Positions 18,165-26,344 of a stretch of DNA of 64,000 nucleotides are shown here, piece by piece. Origin of the DNA: Rariloculus sp963665575 (GTDB lineage: Bacteria > Pseudomonadota > Gammaproteobacteria > Steroidobacterales > Rariloculaceae); contig CAXXDW010000003.1 in the NCBI GenBank assembly GCA_963665575.2, positions 372,001-436,000 of the forward strand. The letters are read 5' to 3'. The notes beneath the pieces are model-generated. The model had not been told where the DNA came from. It ran no database searches and saw only the letters and a program-made list of their open reading frames with translations. Both the position numbers and the translations under genes were made by a program. Position 1 is the stretch's first letter. The number at the start of each line of letters is the position of its first letter.

Positions 18165-19453
18165 GGGGCGCCTCCTTGCACTTCGAGCGGCAGCGCGGCC
18201 TGAACGCCGGTCAGGCGCTCGATCTCGATAATGACCTCGTGCGCGACGATGCTGGCCTCCAGAACATCGTTGTTGGCCTGCAGCAGCTCGCCTTGCACCA
18301 CGCTCCACTCGAAGTAGCCATAGCGGCCCAGATCGTAGGCCCGCCGCGTGTCGGCGAGCGCGGTCTGAAGGCGCGGTATCACTTCGTCGCGCAATCCCGC
18401 AGCAAGTTGCAGATTGTGATTGAGTTCCTGGTGGAGCACGAAGAGGGCCGTTTCGATGTCGATGCGGGTTGCCGCGGCTTCGGCCTCGGTACGTGCGATA
18501 TCGGCGCGCGCTTCGGCGACACGTCCGAGGTTCCGCCCGCCCGTACGCAAGGGAATGGCGAGCGTACCGACGAGGACAAATTCGTCGGTGGCCTCGATGC
18601 GCCTGAGCCCCGCCGATGCGCGCCAGTCAGGGCGGCTTTGCGCCTGGGCGACCCTGAGTTCGGCCTCCGCAAGCCGCTGCGAAGACATGAACCTCGCAAG
18701 CTCCGGGTTGCCGTCCGCGCGCGCCAGCAGAGTCTCGAACGGATCGAGCAGCGGCAGCGCCGCGACATCGCCCGCGACGGCCGCGAAGTCCGGTACAGTG
18801 TCGCCCCACTGCGCGCTCAGACGATGATAGGCGGACACGAGTTCGCGCTCGTCGTGCTCCTGGACGAGTGCGGCTCGCGCAAGCCCCGCCTCTGCGCGGG
18901 CGAGCTCGGCCTCGAGCGCGCTCCCGGCCGCAACGCGGTCCCCGACGGCCGCGACCGTTTCTTCGGCCAGTCGCACGGCCTCCATCGCGTTGCCGAGACG
19001 CTCCTGAAACGCCAGGCACGCAAGGAAGCGACGGGCCGTCTCGGCGGCCGCATCGAGCAGCGCGATGTCGGCATCGACGTTACTGAGCGAGACACCTGCC
19101 CTCGCCGCCGAGACGCGCCGCTCGCGAACGCCGCGCTCAAGGATCCAGGCGACGGACACCGTCGCCTCGGCGCTCCTGAAGCCGCGGTGCACGGAACTGC
19201 CAAGCAAGTCCTGCAGCGCCACGTCGAGTTCCGGACCGGGCGGGATCTGCGCCTGTGTAAGCCGTCCCTCGGCTGCATCGATCTGGTATCCGACAGCGAC
19301 GAGGCGGGGATTGGTCGAGGCGGTCCTGAGCACGGCCTCCTCGAGAGTCAGGGACCCGAGATCGGTCGGCGCAGCATCCTGCGCGGAGGCTGTCGTGACG
19401 CAAACCGCGAGCCACATGCAGATCCAAGGTACAACCGAGCTGAAACGCCGCAT
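18161..19453 (-). CDS. czcC: CzcC-type outer-membrane efflux channel (TolC family)
   Basis: 430 residues. The signal peptide (MRRFSSVVPWICMWLAVCVTTASAQ) is followed by two tandem outer-membrane-efflux repeats with long Ala/Glu/Arg-rich helices (for example LAEETVAAVGDRVAAG and LLQANNDVLEASIVAHEVI), as expected for the alpha-helical tunnel. It forms the outer-membrane exit for CzcBA. The ATG at 19453 has ggag about nine bases upstream; a start at 19495 would add residues before the signal peptide and is less likely. It is the first gene of the operon and is divergent from the sulfatase at 19659, so the 205 bases between should hold its promoter. No metal-responsive regulator gene is adjacent. 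Confidence 0.88.
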   Translation of the reverse strand: MRRFSSVVPWICMWLAVCVTTASAQDAAPTDLGSLTLEEAVLRTASTNPRLVAVGYQIDAAEGRLTQAQIPPGPELDVALQDLLGSSVHRGFRSAEATVSVAWILERGVRERRVSAARAGVSLSNVDADIALLDAAAETARRFLACLAFQERLGNAMEAVRLAEETVAAVGDRVAAGSALEAELARAEAGLARAALVQEHDERELVSAYHRLSAQWGDTVPDFAAVAGDVAALPLLDPFETLLARADGNPELARFMSSQRLAEAELRVAQAQSRPDWRASAGLRRIEATDEFVLVGTLAIPLRTGGRNLGRVAEARADIARTEAEAAATRIDIETALFVLHQELNHNLQLAAGLRDEVIPRLQTALADTRRAYDLGRYGYFEWSVVQGELLQANNDVLEASIVAHEVIIEIERLTGVQAALPLEVQGGAP

Positions 19454-19658
19454 GGCACCGAACTCCAGGAACTCGCGGCCGGCCGAAACCGCCATCGACC
19501 CGACCGTCCAGAATCAGGGAGGCAGCAATAACACAGGAGCCAATCGCGCACAAATCGGCGCGCCTCCTGCAGTCTCTCGCGCCCGTACATGTAGCCGGTA
19601 TGCTGCATCCATGCCGTCCGGGTAGAATCGGTGCGCCTGTTCATCAAGGACAAACCAT

Positions 19659-21107
19659 ATGTCGAACACCGTGGAACGACGACTTCGCACGACTGCGCAC
19701 CGGCGCGCAAGCTGCCTTGCGTCGGCGCTTGGCCTCCTCGCCATCCACTGCGTGCCGGCTCACGCCGTGACCAACGTCGTGCTCTTCGTCGCCGACGATC
19801 TCGGCTGGAACGACGTCGGCTACCACGGCAGCGAGATTCGCACGCCGACGCTCGACAGGCTCGCGGCGGAGGGGATGGTCCTCGACCGCTTCTACGTGCA
19901 CCCGCTGTGCTCGCCGACGCGCGGCGCGCTAATGACGGGCCGTTCGCCGCTCAGGACCGGCGTGCTCATTCCTTTCGAGCCGTGGTTCAGCACGGGACTG
20001 CCGATGAGCGAGAAGTTGCTGCCTGAGTATTTCAAGGACGCGGGCTTCAGGACGCTCGCCGTCGGGAAATGGCATCTCGGCCCCAACCACGTCATGTACC
20101 ACCCCTACAATCGCGGTTTCGACCACTTCTACGGACATCTCGGCGGGTTCATCAATCACGAAATGCACACGATCTGGCGCGGCGTCGACTGGCAGCGCAA
20201 CGGCGTAACGGTGCACGAGGAAGGCTACGCAACCGACCTCATCGCGGACGAGGCCGTGCGCCTGGTCCAGGAGCACGACACGGAAACGCCGCTATTCCTC
20301 TACGTCCCTTTCAATGCACCGCACTCCCCGTTGCAGGCGCCGGCGGATGCGGTCGCCGAGTACGGCGACATCAGGGACCTCGATCGCCGCATCTACGCCG
20401 CGATGGTGACCGAGATGGACGGCGCCATCTCGCGGGTTCTCGCCGCGCTCGACGATGCCGGGCTCGGCGACGACACGCTCGTGATGTTCATGAGCGACAA
20501 CGGAGGCGAGGAAAACCTCGGCGCCCACAATGGTCCGTTCCGTAACGGCAAGGGCAGACCGTGGGAGGGTGGAATCCGCGTCCCCGCGCTGATGTGGCAC
20601 CCGGGCGAACTCGAAGCCGGCTCGCGCTACGACGGCATCGTCGCCGTCGAGGACATCCTGCCGACCTTCATGGCGGCCACGGAAATCGACGCCGAGTGGC
20701 CGCAATCCCTCGACGGCGTGAACCTCTGGCCGGCGCTGACATCCGGCGAGCCTGTCGAGGACCGCACCATCGTGCTCGCGCGGCACAACCACGAGCAATA
20801 CTCGATCGCCTATATCAACGGGGGCTGGAAGCTCGTGCAGATGCCGGGTGAGACGCCCGATGCGCCTGCCTACTCGCTATTCCGGATCGACGAAGACCCT
20901 TACGAAGAGAACGACCTCGCCGTCGAACGGACCGACGTACTGGAGCGGCTCATCGGCGAGCTCGACGCCATGCCGCGAGCTCCGATCGTCGGCGGGAACG
21001 ATTCGCCCATTCCAACGGCCACGGGACTCGGCGGACCGATGTCGATCCCGCCGGACCGACGGCCGGTGAACCGCGAACCCTGGGCGGAGTCTGCGCGAAC
21101 GGACTGA
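19659..21107 (+). CDS. Exported arylsulfatase-type sulfatase
   Basis: 482 residues. After an N-terminal signal region (LASALGLLAIHCVPAHA) the sulfatase core begins NVVLFVADDLGWNDVGYHG, with the formylglycine signature C84-S-P-T-R88-G-A-L-M-T-G. Other expected blocks are VGKWHLG, FLYVPFNAPHSPLQAP and FMSDNGGEE. It belongs to the arylsulfatase A/B-like branch, unlike the iduronate-type enzyme at 5332. It hydrolyses sulfate esters in the periplasm; the substrate is unknown. The ATG at 19659 has aagga about ten bases upstream. Confidence 0.88.
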   Translation: MSNTVERRLRTTAHRRASCLASALGLLAIHCVPAHAVTNVVLFVADDLGWNDVGYHGSEIRTPTLDRLAAEGMVLDRFYVHPLCSPTRGALMTGRSPLRTGVLIPFEPWFSTGLPMSEKLLPEYFKDAGFRTLAVGKWHLGPNHVMYHPYNRGFDHFYGHLGGFINHEMHTIWRGVDWQRNGVTVHEEGYATDLIADEAVRLVQEHDTETPLFLYVPFNAPHSPLQAPADAVAEYGDIRDLDRRIYAAMVTEMDGAISRVLAALDDAGLGDDTLVMFMSDNGGEENLGAHNGPFRNGKGRPWEGGIRVPALMWHPGELEAGSRYDGIVAVEDILPTFMAATEIDAEWPQSLDGVNLWPALTSGEPVEDRTIVLARHNHEQYSIAYINGGWKLVQMPGETPDAPAYSLFRIDEDPYEENDLAVERTDVLERLIGELDAMPRAPIVGGNDSPIPTATGLGGPMSIPPDRRPVNREPWAESARTD

Positions 21108-21125
21108 CATTCGCTGACAACCGAG

Positions 21126-21162
21126 CGAGCCACCGACTGTCTCTCGGCACGTCCGTGGCTCG
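21126..21162. terminator. Possible two-way terminator hairpin between convergent genes
   Basis: CGAGCCAC at 21126-21133 pairs exactly with GTGGCTCG at 21155-21162, with a 21-base loop. It lies in the 147-base gap between the stops of the sulfatase (plus) and the DUF4159 gene (minus). There is no T-run, so intrinsic termination is only a suggestion. Confidence 0.3.
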
Positions 21163-21254
21163 AGAGCTGTGGTCCCCTGCTGCGGCCCGGCAATCGATCG
21201 GGGAGGTCAAGCGCAAGCCTGGATCGCGCGCGGGTCTCCCGGTGGCGAACCGTG

Positions 21255-22022
21255 TCAGTGCGTGAACGCCCAGATGGCGAAATTGACTCCGAGCCTGAAT
21301 GCATCGGCGGCGGGTTCGAGCGGCATCTGCGGCTCGTCGTACCAGTCCCAGAAATTGGCGAGATCGTTGTTGTGGCCGGCCGCGATCGCGAGCTCGCCAC
21401 GGTCGTTCATGATCCCGTAGTAGACGATCCGCCCGCCCGGGACGTACGGCGACATGCGGTTCAGGTCGGCGAGATCGAAGTGCGTGTGCAGGACGCGGTG
21501 ATCGTCGAGAATCTGCACGAACGGCCGGTCCGGGAATGCCCGCGCGACCTGTGCACGCATCGTCTCGATCTGGACCGTGCCGTCGAAATCGTCCATGAGC
21601 ACGAAACCGCCGCGCTCGACGAACTCGCGCAGATTGATGACCTCCTGCTCCGTGAGTTCCATCTCGCCGGGCTCGGACACGTACGCGAACGGGTAATCGA
21701 ACACCTCCGGACTACCGAGTTCGACGATCCTGAACGATGCGATCTCGACGTCGATCCCGGTCGAATCCTTGATGAACTGATTGAGATTCTGATCTGAACT
21801 CGGGTAGTTGTGCGACCAGCCCATGTGGCCGATGAGGCCGTTCGTCCCAAACCGCCAGCGCGCAACGACGAGTTCGGTCGCCGGCGGATCGTTCTGCTCG
21901 ATCCGGAAACCGCGTCGGAACCCCTGAGCGTTGGCGAGCAACGCGGCACCTAGCGCCAGGGCGACGAGCGCCACGGGCGCGATCGTCCTCAAGCGAGTCG
22001 TTGGTTTTTGTTCACTCGGCAT
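21255..22022 (-). CDS. Exported DUF4159 protein
   Basis: About 255 residues. One N-terminal hydrophobic segment (IAPVALVALALGAALLANA) precedes a DUF4159 domain: WRFGTNGLIGHMGWSHNYPS, FVERGGFVLMDDFDG, and a His-rich middle (ILDDHRVLHTHFDLADL). The fold is usually described as related to glutamine-amidotransferase-like or BatA-associated domains; no activity is known. The ATG at 22022 overlaps the upstream stop by 11 bases; an ATG at 22031 in the same frame is an alternative. It is the last gene of a five-gene minus-strand operon whose products all carry export signals. Confidence 0.78.
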   Translation of the reverse strand: MPSEQKPTTRLRTIAPVALVALALGAALLANAQGFRRGFRIEQNDPPATELVVARWRFGTNGLIGHMGWSHNYPSSDQNLNQFIKDSTGIDVEIASFRIVELGSPEVFDYPFAYVSEPGEMELTEQEVINLREFVERGGFVLMDDFDGTVQIETMRAQVARAFPDRPFVQILDDHRVLHTHFDLADLNRMSPYVPGGRIVYYGIMNDRGELAIAAGHNNDLANFWDWYDEPQMPLEPAADAFRLGVNFAIWAFTH

Positions 22023-23181
22023 GGCGAACATCGAGGCTCAATGTCGCCGGCGCCGCGGCACCGGTCTCGCCGTAATATACGACAAGCGATAAGCGCGTGC
22101 CTCGCGGCAAGGACACCGGTGTCGCGAACACGTACGGAGTCGGCCAGTCCGCGGCGGGATCCATGGCGAGCAGCAGGATCTCGGTGCCGCCGTCAGGCGT
22201 CCGGGCGGCGACTTCGACGGATTCGATCCCCCTCACGATTTCTGGCCTGAGCGCAAGTATCCGGCCTGCAGACACAAGTGTCGTCTCGGCGAAGTACCGC
22301 CGCCCCTCCCCGCTCCCGCCGGGTTCGGCGTGCGCTTCGAGCACGAAGCCGTGCGGCTCGCTCGTTCGACCTCGCGCAAAATGCAGCCCGAGCGTGCCCT
22401 GCCCCGCGAGCCTTGCATATTGCCCGGTGGCGTAGTGGATCTCGGCAACGATGCGCGCACCCGGCTGAAGCTGCCAGGCGAGGCCCTCCAGGAGCCGCGT
22501 GAAGCCGTGCCACGGCGTCCAGCTCCCGAGCCACCGGCCGGAGTCCTCATCGAAGAACCAGGCTGCCCGGATGAGGCGCCGATCCGCGGGCTTGAACTCG
22601 AGCGCCGCAATCGAACGCGGTTCGTCAATTACCGTGTCAAATGCAGTCCGCACGACGAAAGTTGGCGTGGCAGGTTCGATCCGGGCACCGCGAAGCTCGA
22701 GCTGCATATCCGGGTCACCAAGCTGCCAGGTGTCGAAAAAGGGCTCCGCGCGAACCGCTGCCCGGCGGCCGGCGCCGGGATCGAGCACGTTGAGAAATAC
22801 CTCGCCCGCGTTGCGCGGCCCGAGGCCCTCGACCCAGGAAACGAGGAAACGCTTCTCACGCAGCGTCAGCGCGCTGCTGTTCAGAAACTCTCCGTACCCT
22901 GATACCGCAGCCCAGACCGGCATGCTGCCGGCGAGCACCGAATCGTGGATCGCGCGGCGCCGCACCCAGGTTTCTTCGTAGCTTTCCAGAGGAAACGCAG
23001 GACCGCCGCCCGCATGACACATCACACAGTGCTCGTTGAGGATGCGCACGATCTCGCGGTCGAAGAGCACGGTGTTCGAGGTCGCAGCGTGGGCAAGGCT
23101 CTCGCACGGCACAAGCCAGGCGAGTGCCAGAATCGATGTGGTCACGATTGAAGCGAGGCGGCGCACGACATGGCTACTCAT
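22012..23181 (-). CDS. Exported heme c protein with a copper-monooxygenase-like C-terminal domain
   Basis: 389 residues: signal peptide to about residue 32, a cytochrome-c-like domain with C52-V-M-C55-H56 and FPLESYEETWVRRRAIHDSV, then a beta-rich C-terminal region. TWQLGDPDMQLEL and IVAEIHYATGQY resemble the copper type II ascorbate-dependent monooxygenase fold found after this heme domain in other bacteria. The His pair usually seen in that fold is replaced by RLIRAAWFF, so copper catalysis is doubtful. The ATG at 23181 was chosen because it starts a good signal peptide; the frame is open further upstream through a partial duplication of the start region. It lies 64 bases after the HMBD-protein gene and overlaps the DUF4159 gene. 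Confidence 0.7.
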   Translation of the reverse strand: MSSHVVRRLASIVTTSILALAWLVPCESLAHAATSNTVLFDREIVRILNEHCVMCHAGGGPAFPLESYEETWVRRRAIHDSVLAGSMPVWAAVSGYGEFLNSSALTLREKRFLVSWVEGLGPRNAGEVFLNVLDPGAGRRAAVRAEPFFDTWQLGDPDMQLELRGARIEPATPTFVVRTAFDTVIDEPRSIAALEFKPADRRLIRAAWFFDEDSGRWLGSWTPWHGFTRLLEGLAWQLQPGARIVAEIHYATGQYARLAGQGTLGLHFARGRTSEPHGFVLEAHAEPGGSGEGRRYFAETTLVSAGRILALRPEIVRGIESVEVAARTPDGGTEILLLAMDPAADWPTPYVFATPVSLPRGTRLSLVVYYGETGAAAPATLSLDVRHAE

Positions 23182-23245
23182 CTGGTACGCGGCGGCGCGG
23201 CACCACCGGACCGTGGTTGCTGAGGCAAGTCCGCGCACGACGTGG

Positions 23246-24316
23246 CTACTCCGCCGCCGCCACTTCGAAGGTGAATGCGAAGGTGCGGATCTCGTCGTTT
23301 CGCCTGAACTGCGTGAACGCGCGGTACCGGCCTGCGGCAGGCATGAGGGCATCGAACGTGACTTCGGGACCGCCGCTCAGGGTCTCGGGGTCGACGCCCA
23401 TCGGCAACATGAACAGCATGGGGCCGGCTTCGTCGTCGAACCCCGTGGAGAGGTCGATCGGGTGCGAGTGCACGTACTCGCTCATGTCCTCGTTGATAAT
23501 CAGCGTGTGGCCGAAAGCGCCGAGATAGGCTTGCAGGTCCGTGACGGGCTCTCCGGTCGCGGCATCGCGCAAGAAGAAGTTGAGATGGCCGTAGAGGCCC
23601 GCAACGAAGCTTGGCGGATCGAAAGTCAGGGTCGCCGTGAGATCGCCCACGGTCTTGCTTGACTCCGTATCGGGCGCGAGCCGTACGCTGTCGCCCGCGA
23701 GATCGCCGTCATAGCCCCGGGTCACGAGCGGTCGCGCGATGAACTGCGCCGTACCGCCGCTCGGCACGAAGTCCGACAGCACCTTGTAATACCCGGCGCG
23801 CGGCAGCGAGACGTCGATCGTCCAGCTCCCGTCAGGATCCTGTTCGGGATGGACGTGCTCGAAATACGCCATGTCCTGGCTGATGACGAACAGGTGGTAG
23901 CGCCGGTCGTGCACCATCGCGAAGTCGCGCACGAATTCGCCGCTGCCCGGACGGTGGATCGCGAAGCGCAAGGTCGCGGGCTCGCCGGGCTCGACGACGC
24001 TCGGCTCGGTGCTGAATTGCATTGCGTAATCGCGGACATCGAACGGAGTCGAGCGCACCAGCGCCATGCCGTCGCGCGGACAGCGGCCTTCGACCTCGGA
24101 GGTGTAGTCCGAGTGGATCGGACACATGTAGGCGACCCGGTCGTCGAGCGTCGACGCGGAAACCGGCAGCAGCTCTTGTCCGTGCGCCGACCGGGCCACA
24201 AGGCCAAGAATCGCAACGGCCGTCAAACTGCCCCGCGTTACCGTGGCGCGCAGCTTGCGTTGCGCAAGCAGTCCGACACGCGGCGCCGCGACCGCCGTCA
24301 ACAGCGGGATTCTCAC
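23246..24316 (-). CDS. Exported protein with heavy-metal-binding domain (HMBD)
   Basis: 356 residues. Signal region LTAVAILGLVARSAHG, then an HMBD: Y-M-C65-P-I-H68 and R-C79-P-R-D-G-M84-A-L, the short Cys/His/Met motif found in CusB-type adaptors and P-type metal ATPases. The rest is beta-rich, with two similar halves (YHLFVISQDMAYFEHVHPEQ and HTLIINEDMSEYVHSHPIDL), each carrying a cluster of Met and His that could bind metal. It is probably a periplasmic metal-binding protein. The start is GTG, overlapping the previous stop (GTGA), which supports it. Confidence 0.75.
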   Translation of the reverse strand: MRIPLLTAVAAPRVGLLAQRKLRATVTRGSLTAVAILGLVARSAHGQELLPVSASTLDDRVAYMCPIHSDYTSEVEGRCPRDGMALVRSTPFDVRDYAMQFSTEPSVVEPGEPATLRFAIHRPGSGEFVRDFAMVHDRRYHLFVISQDMAYFEHVHPEQDPDGSWTIDVSLPRAGYYKVLSDFVPSGGTAQFIARPLVTRGYDGDLAGDSVRLAPDTESSKTVGDLTATLTFDPPSFVAGLYGHLNFFLRDAATGEPVTDLQAYLGAFGHTLIINEDMSEYVHSHPIDLSTGFDDEAGPMLFMLPMGVDPETLSGGPEVTFDALMPAAGRYRAFTQFRRNDEIRTFAFTFEVAAAE

Positions 24317-26310
24317 CGGTGCGGGCTCGTCGCGTTGCTCTCGTAAGTGCCGCTGCCCGGTCCCGGCAACTCCTCGGCGCGCGGTCCGGTGTAGCGCGCC
24401 ACGTGCAAGCCCGTGTCGCTGTCGGCCCAGTAGATCAGGCCGTCCTTGAATATCGGGTAGGTCCGCGCCATGCCGTGCGGCACCGTCACGGCGTGGCCGA
24501 CTTCGCTCGGCGTATAGGGGTTGGAAATGTCGATCGCACGGATGCCGTGGCCGTACCAGCCGTTAAACACGAGGTTCGAGAACACCGTAGGGTTGTGATT
24601 CTGTTGAAAGACGCGGCGCCGCATCTCACCGTCGGGTTCGGTATTGGCCTGCGCAAGGCACTCATCGAGCTGATTGTCCGGTATAGCGAACGCTCCGATC
24701 ATGACGGGCGTCGCCTCGACCTCGACCGACACGATCCGCGCGTGCATGAGCGGACAGCCGAAGTTCTCGTCCGTCAGCCAGACATAGGCCGGGCGCTCCC
24801 TCGTGTTGCCGCGCACGCGGGCCGGCCGGCCGGGAACGAATACGGCGCTGTGAATCCCGGTCGGCAGCGAACCGTAGGGCGGATGCACGTCGACGCGCGA
24901 GCGCGTCATCAGTACGAGGTAGCGCGCGGCCTTTGCGGACGGAGACGCTTCCGAGGCAAGAAACGCCGCGAGCCCCGGATCGTCGTTGACGACCATGTGC
25001 AGACAATCGTTGGCGATCTCGGTGAGCAACGATGTATCGAACTCGCCACCGTCGGCGATGACCGTCGAACGCTGGTTGCAACCCGCCTCGCCCGAGATGA
25101 TGTCCGCATCGCTGTTTTGTGCGATCGCCTCGGAATTCAGCACGTAGAAGCCCGCGTTGCCGCCGGCAACATATATTCGCTCGCCGTCGTCGGAAACCGA
25201 CAGCGAGTGCAGCATGTTGTTCTGCGTCGTCTGGAAATTGGCGGGTTGTCCGGACAGGTTTTCGAGCTCGCTGAAATCGGCAAACCGCCCATCGGCAAAG
25301 AGTCCCGTGGCGTCCGGACGTTCGTTGACCGGCGGGCCGCCGACGTCCTGCAGGCTGAAACCGGCGAGGAAACGCGGATTCGGCAGGATCTCGCCCGTCG
25401 CCTCGTCCGTGATCGCGAGCACGATCGCATCGGGAATCCTGATCGACGGATCGGACGGTTCCGGCAGCCCGCCGCCGGCGAACATCGAAACGAACACGAG
25501 GATCCGATTGGCGTTGGCCGGATCGTGCCAGAGAAAGAACTCGTGCGACGGACCGTTGAAATCGTGGATCTCGCTCTTGCCTGTCGGGAGGCAGGTTGCA
25601 ATGTCGATCTCGTAGGTCTCAAGCCAGCCGATCGTACTCGTGCCGGCGTTGCGCACGAGGATCATGCGGTCTGTGCCGTCTGACGGGGTGTAGACCAGCG
25701 CCCGCAACTCGCGGTCGTCGAAACCCTCGTTGCCGATCGCCATCGCCGGGATTTCCCCGACTTCGACCGGCGGCTCGGTCTCTGGATCGGGCTGGATCCG
25801 AAATATGTTGATTGCGCGCGTGAAGCCGGGCCCGTTGCGGTGACCGACGAAGAGGCAATCGCCGGCGATGCCGAGTCCGCGTGCGTCGCCGGCGCCGTCG
25901 AGGTCGCCGCCGCGCCACGCACCGGTCGCGTCATCCCGGGCCGAAGGCACGGTCACGACCCAGTGCAGCTGCTCGAAGTTTCGAAACAGGTTGAGCTCGC
26001 GCTCGAGCCGGGCGACGCCGGCCCGCGCATCGCCCTCCGATGACATCGGATCGAGACCGCCGTCGCGGCCGACGCGCACTGACGGCATCCGGCCGATCGG
26101 CGTGTCGAACGTGCTCGGCTGACAGCCGGCCGGATCGTCGGAGTGATCGACGCATTGCGCGTACGCGCTCGATGCCGGCCAGGCCAGGACGACCCACGCG
26201 CCGAGCATGGCCTGAGCAGCAAAGCGCGCATGTCCGGCAGCCCGTGGCCGCGAGCGGCGCGCCGTATTCAGTCGGCGCTCCGGCACGGCGCTTGCCATCG
26301 CTCGCCCCAT
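24313..26310 (-). CDS. Exported large beta-propeller protein (LVIVD-repeat-like)
   Basis: About 665 residues. A signal region (AMLGAWVVLAWPASSAYAQ) is followed by a long beta-rich protein with repeated blade-like units: GIAGDCLFVGHRNGPGFTRA, LHSLSVSDDGERIYVAGGNA, and GIRAIDISNPYTPSEVGHAV, a phrase typical of LVIVD propellers. Several Cys (CVDHSDDPAGC, GCNQRS, NFGCPLMHA) could form disulfides. The function is unknown. The ATG at 26310 follows the upstream stop by 34 bases; an ATG at 26298 is also possible. It overlaps the HMBD gene by four bases. Confidence 0.72.
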   Translation of the reverse strand: MGRAMASAVPERRLNTARRSRPRAAGHARFAAQAMLGAWVVLAWPASSAYAQCVDHSDDPAGCQPSTFDTPIGRMPSVRVGRDGGLDPMSSEGDARAGVARLERELNLFRNFEQLHWVVTVPSARDDATGAWRGGDLDGAGDARGLGIAGDCLFVGHRNGPGFTRAINIFRIQPDPETEPPVEVGEIPAMAIGNEGFDDRELRALVYTPSDGTDRMILVRNAGTSTIGWLETYEIDIATCLPTGKSEIHDFNGPSHEFFLWHDPANANRILVFVSMFAGGGLPEPSDPSIRIPDAIVLAITDEATGEILPNPRFLAGFSLQDVGGPPVNERPDATGLFADGRFADFSELENLSGQPANFQTTQNNMLHSLSVSDDGERIYVAGGNAGFYVLNSEAIAQNSDADIISGEAGCNQRSTVIADGGEFDTSLLTEIANDCLHMVVNDDPGLAAFLASEASPSAKAARYLVLMTRSRVDVHPPYGSLPTGIHSAVFVPGRPARVRGNTRERPAYVWLTDENFGCPLMHARIVSVEVEATPVMIGAFAIPDNQLDECLAQANTEPDGEMRRRVFQQNHNPTVFSNLVFNGWYGHGIRAIDISNPYTPSEVGHAVTVPHGMARTYPIFKDGLIYWADSDTGLHVARYTGPRAEELPGPGSGTYESNATSPHR

Positions 26311-26344
26311 GAACTGGCCCGGAGTCGCGTCTGCGAGTGCCCGG

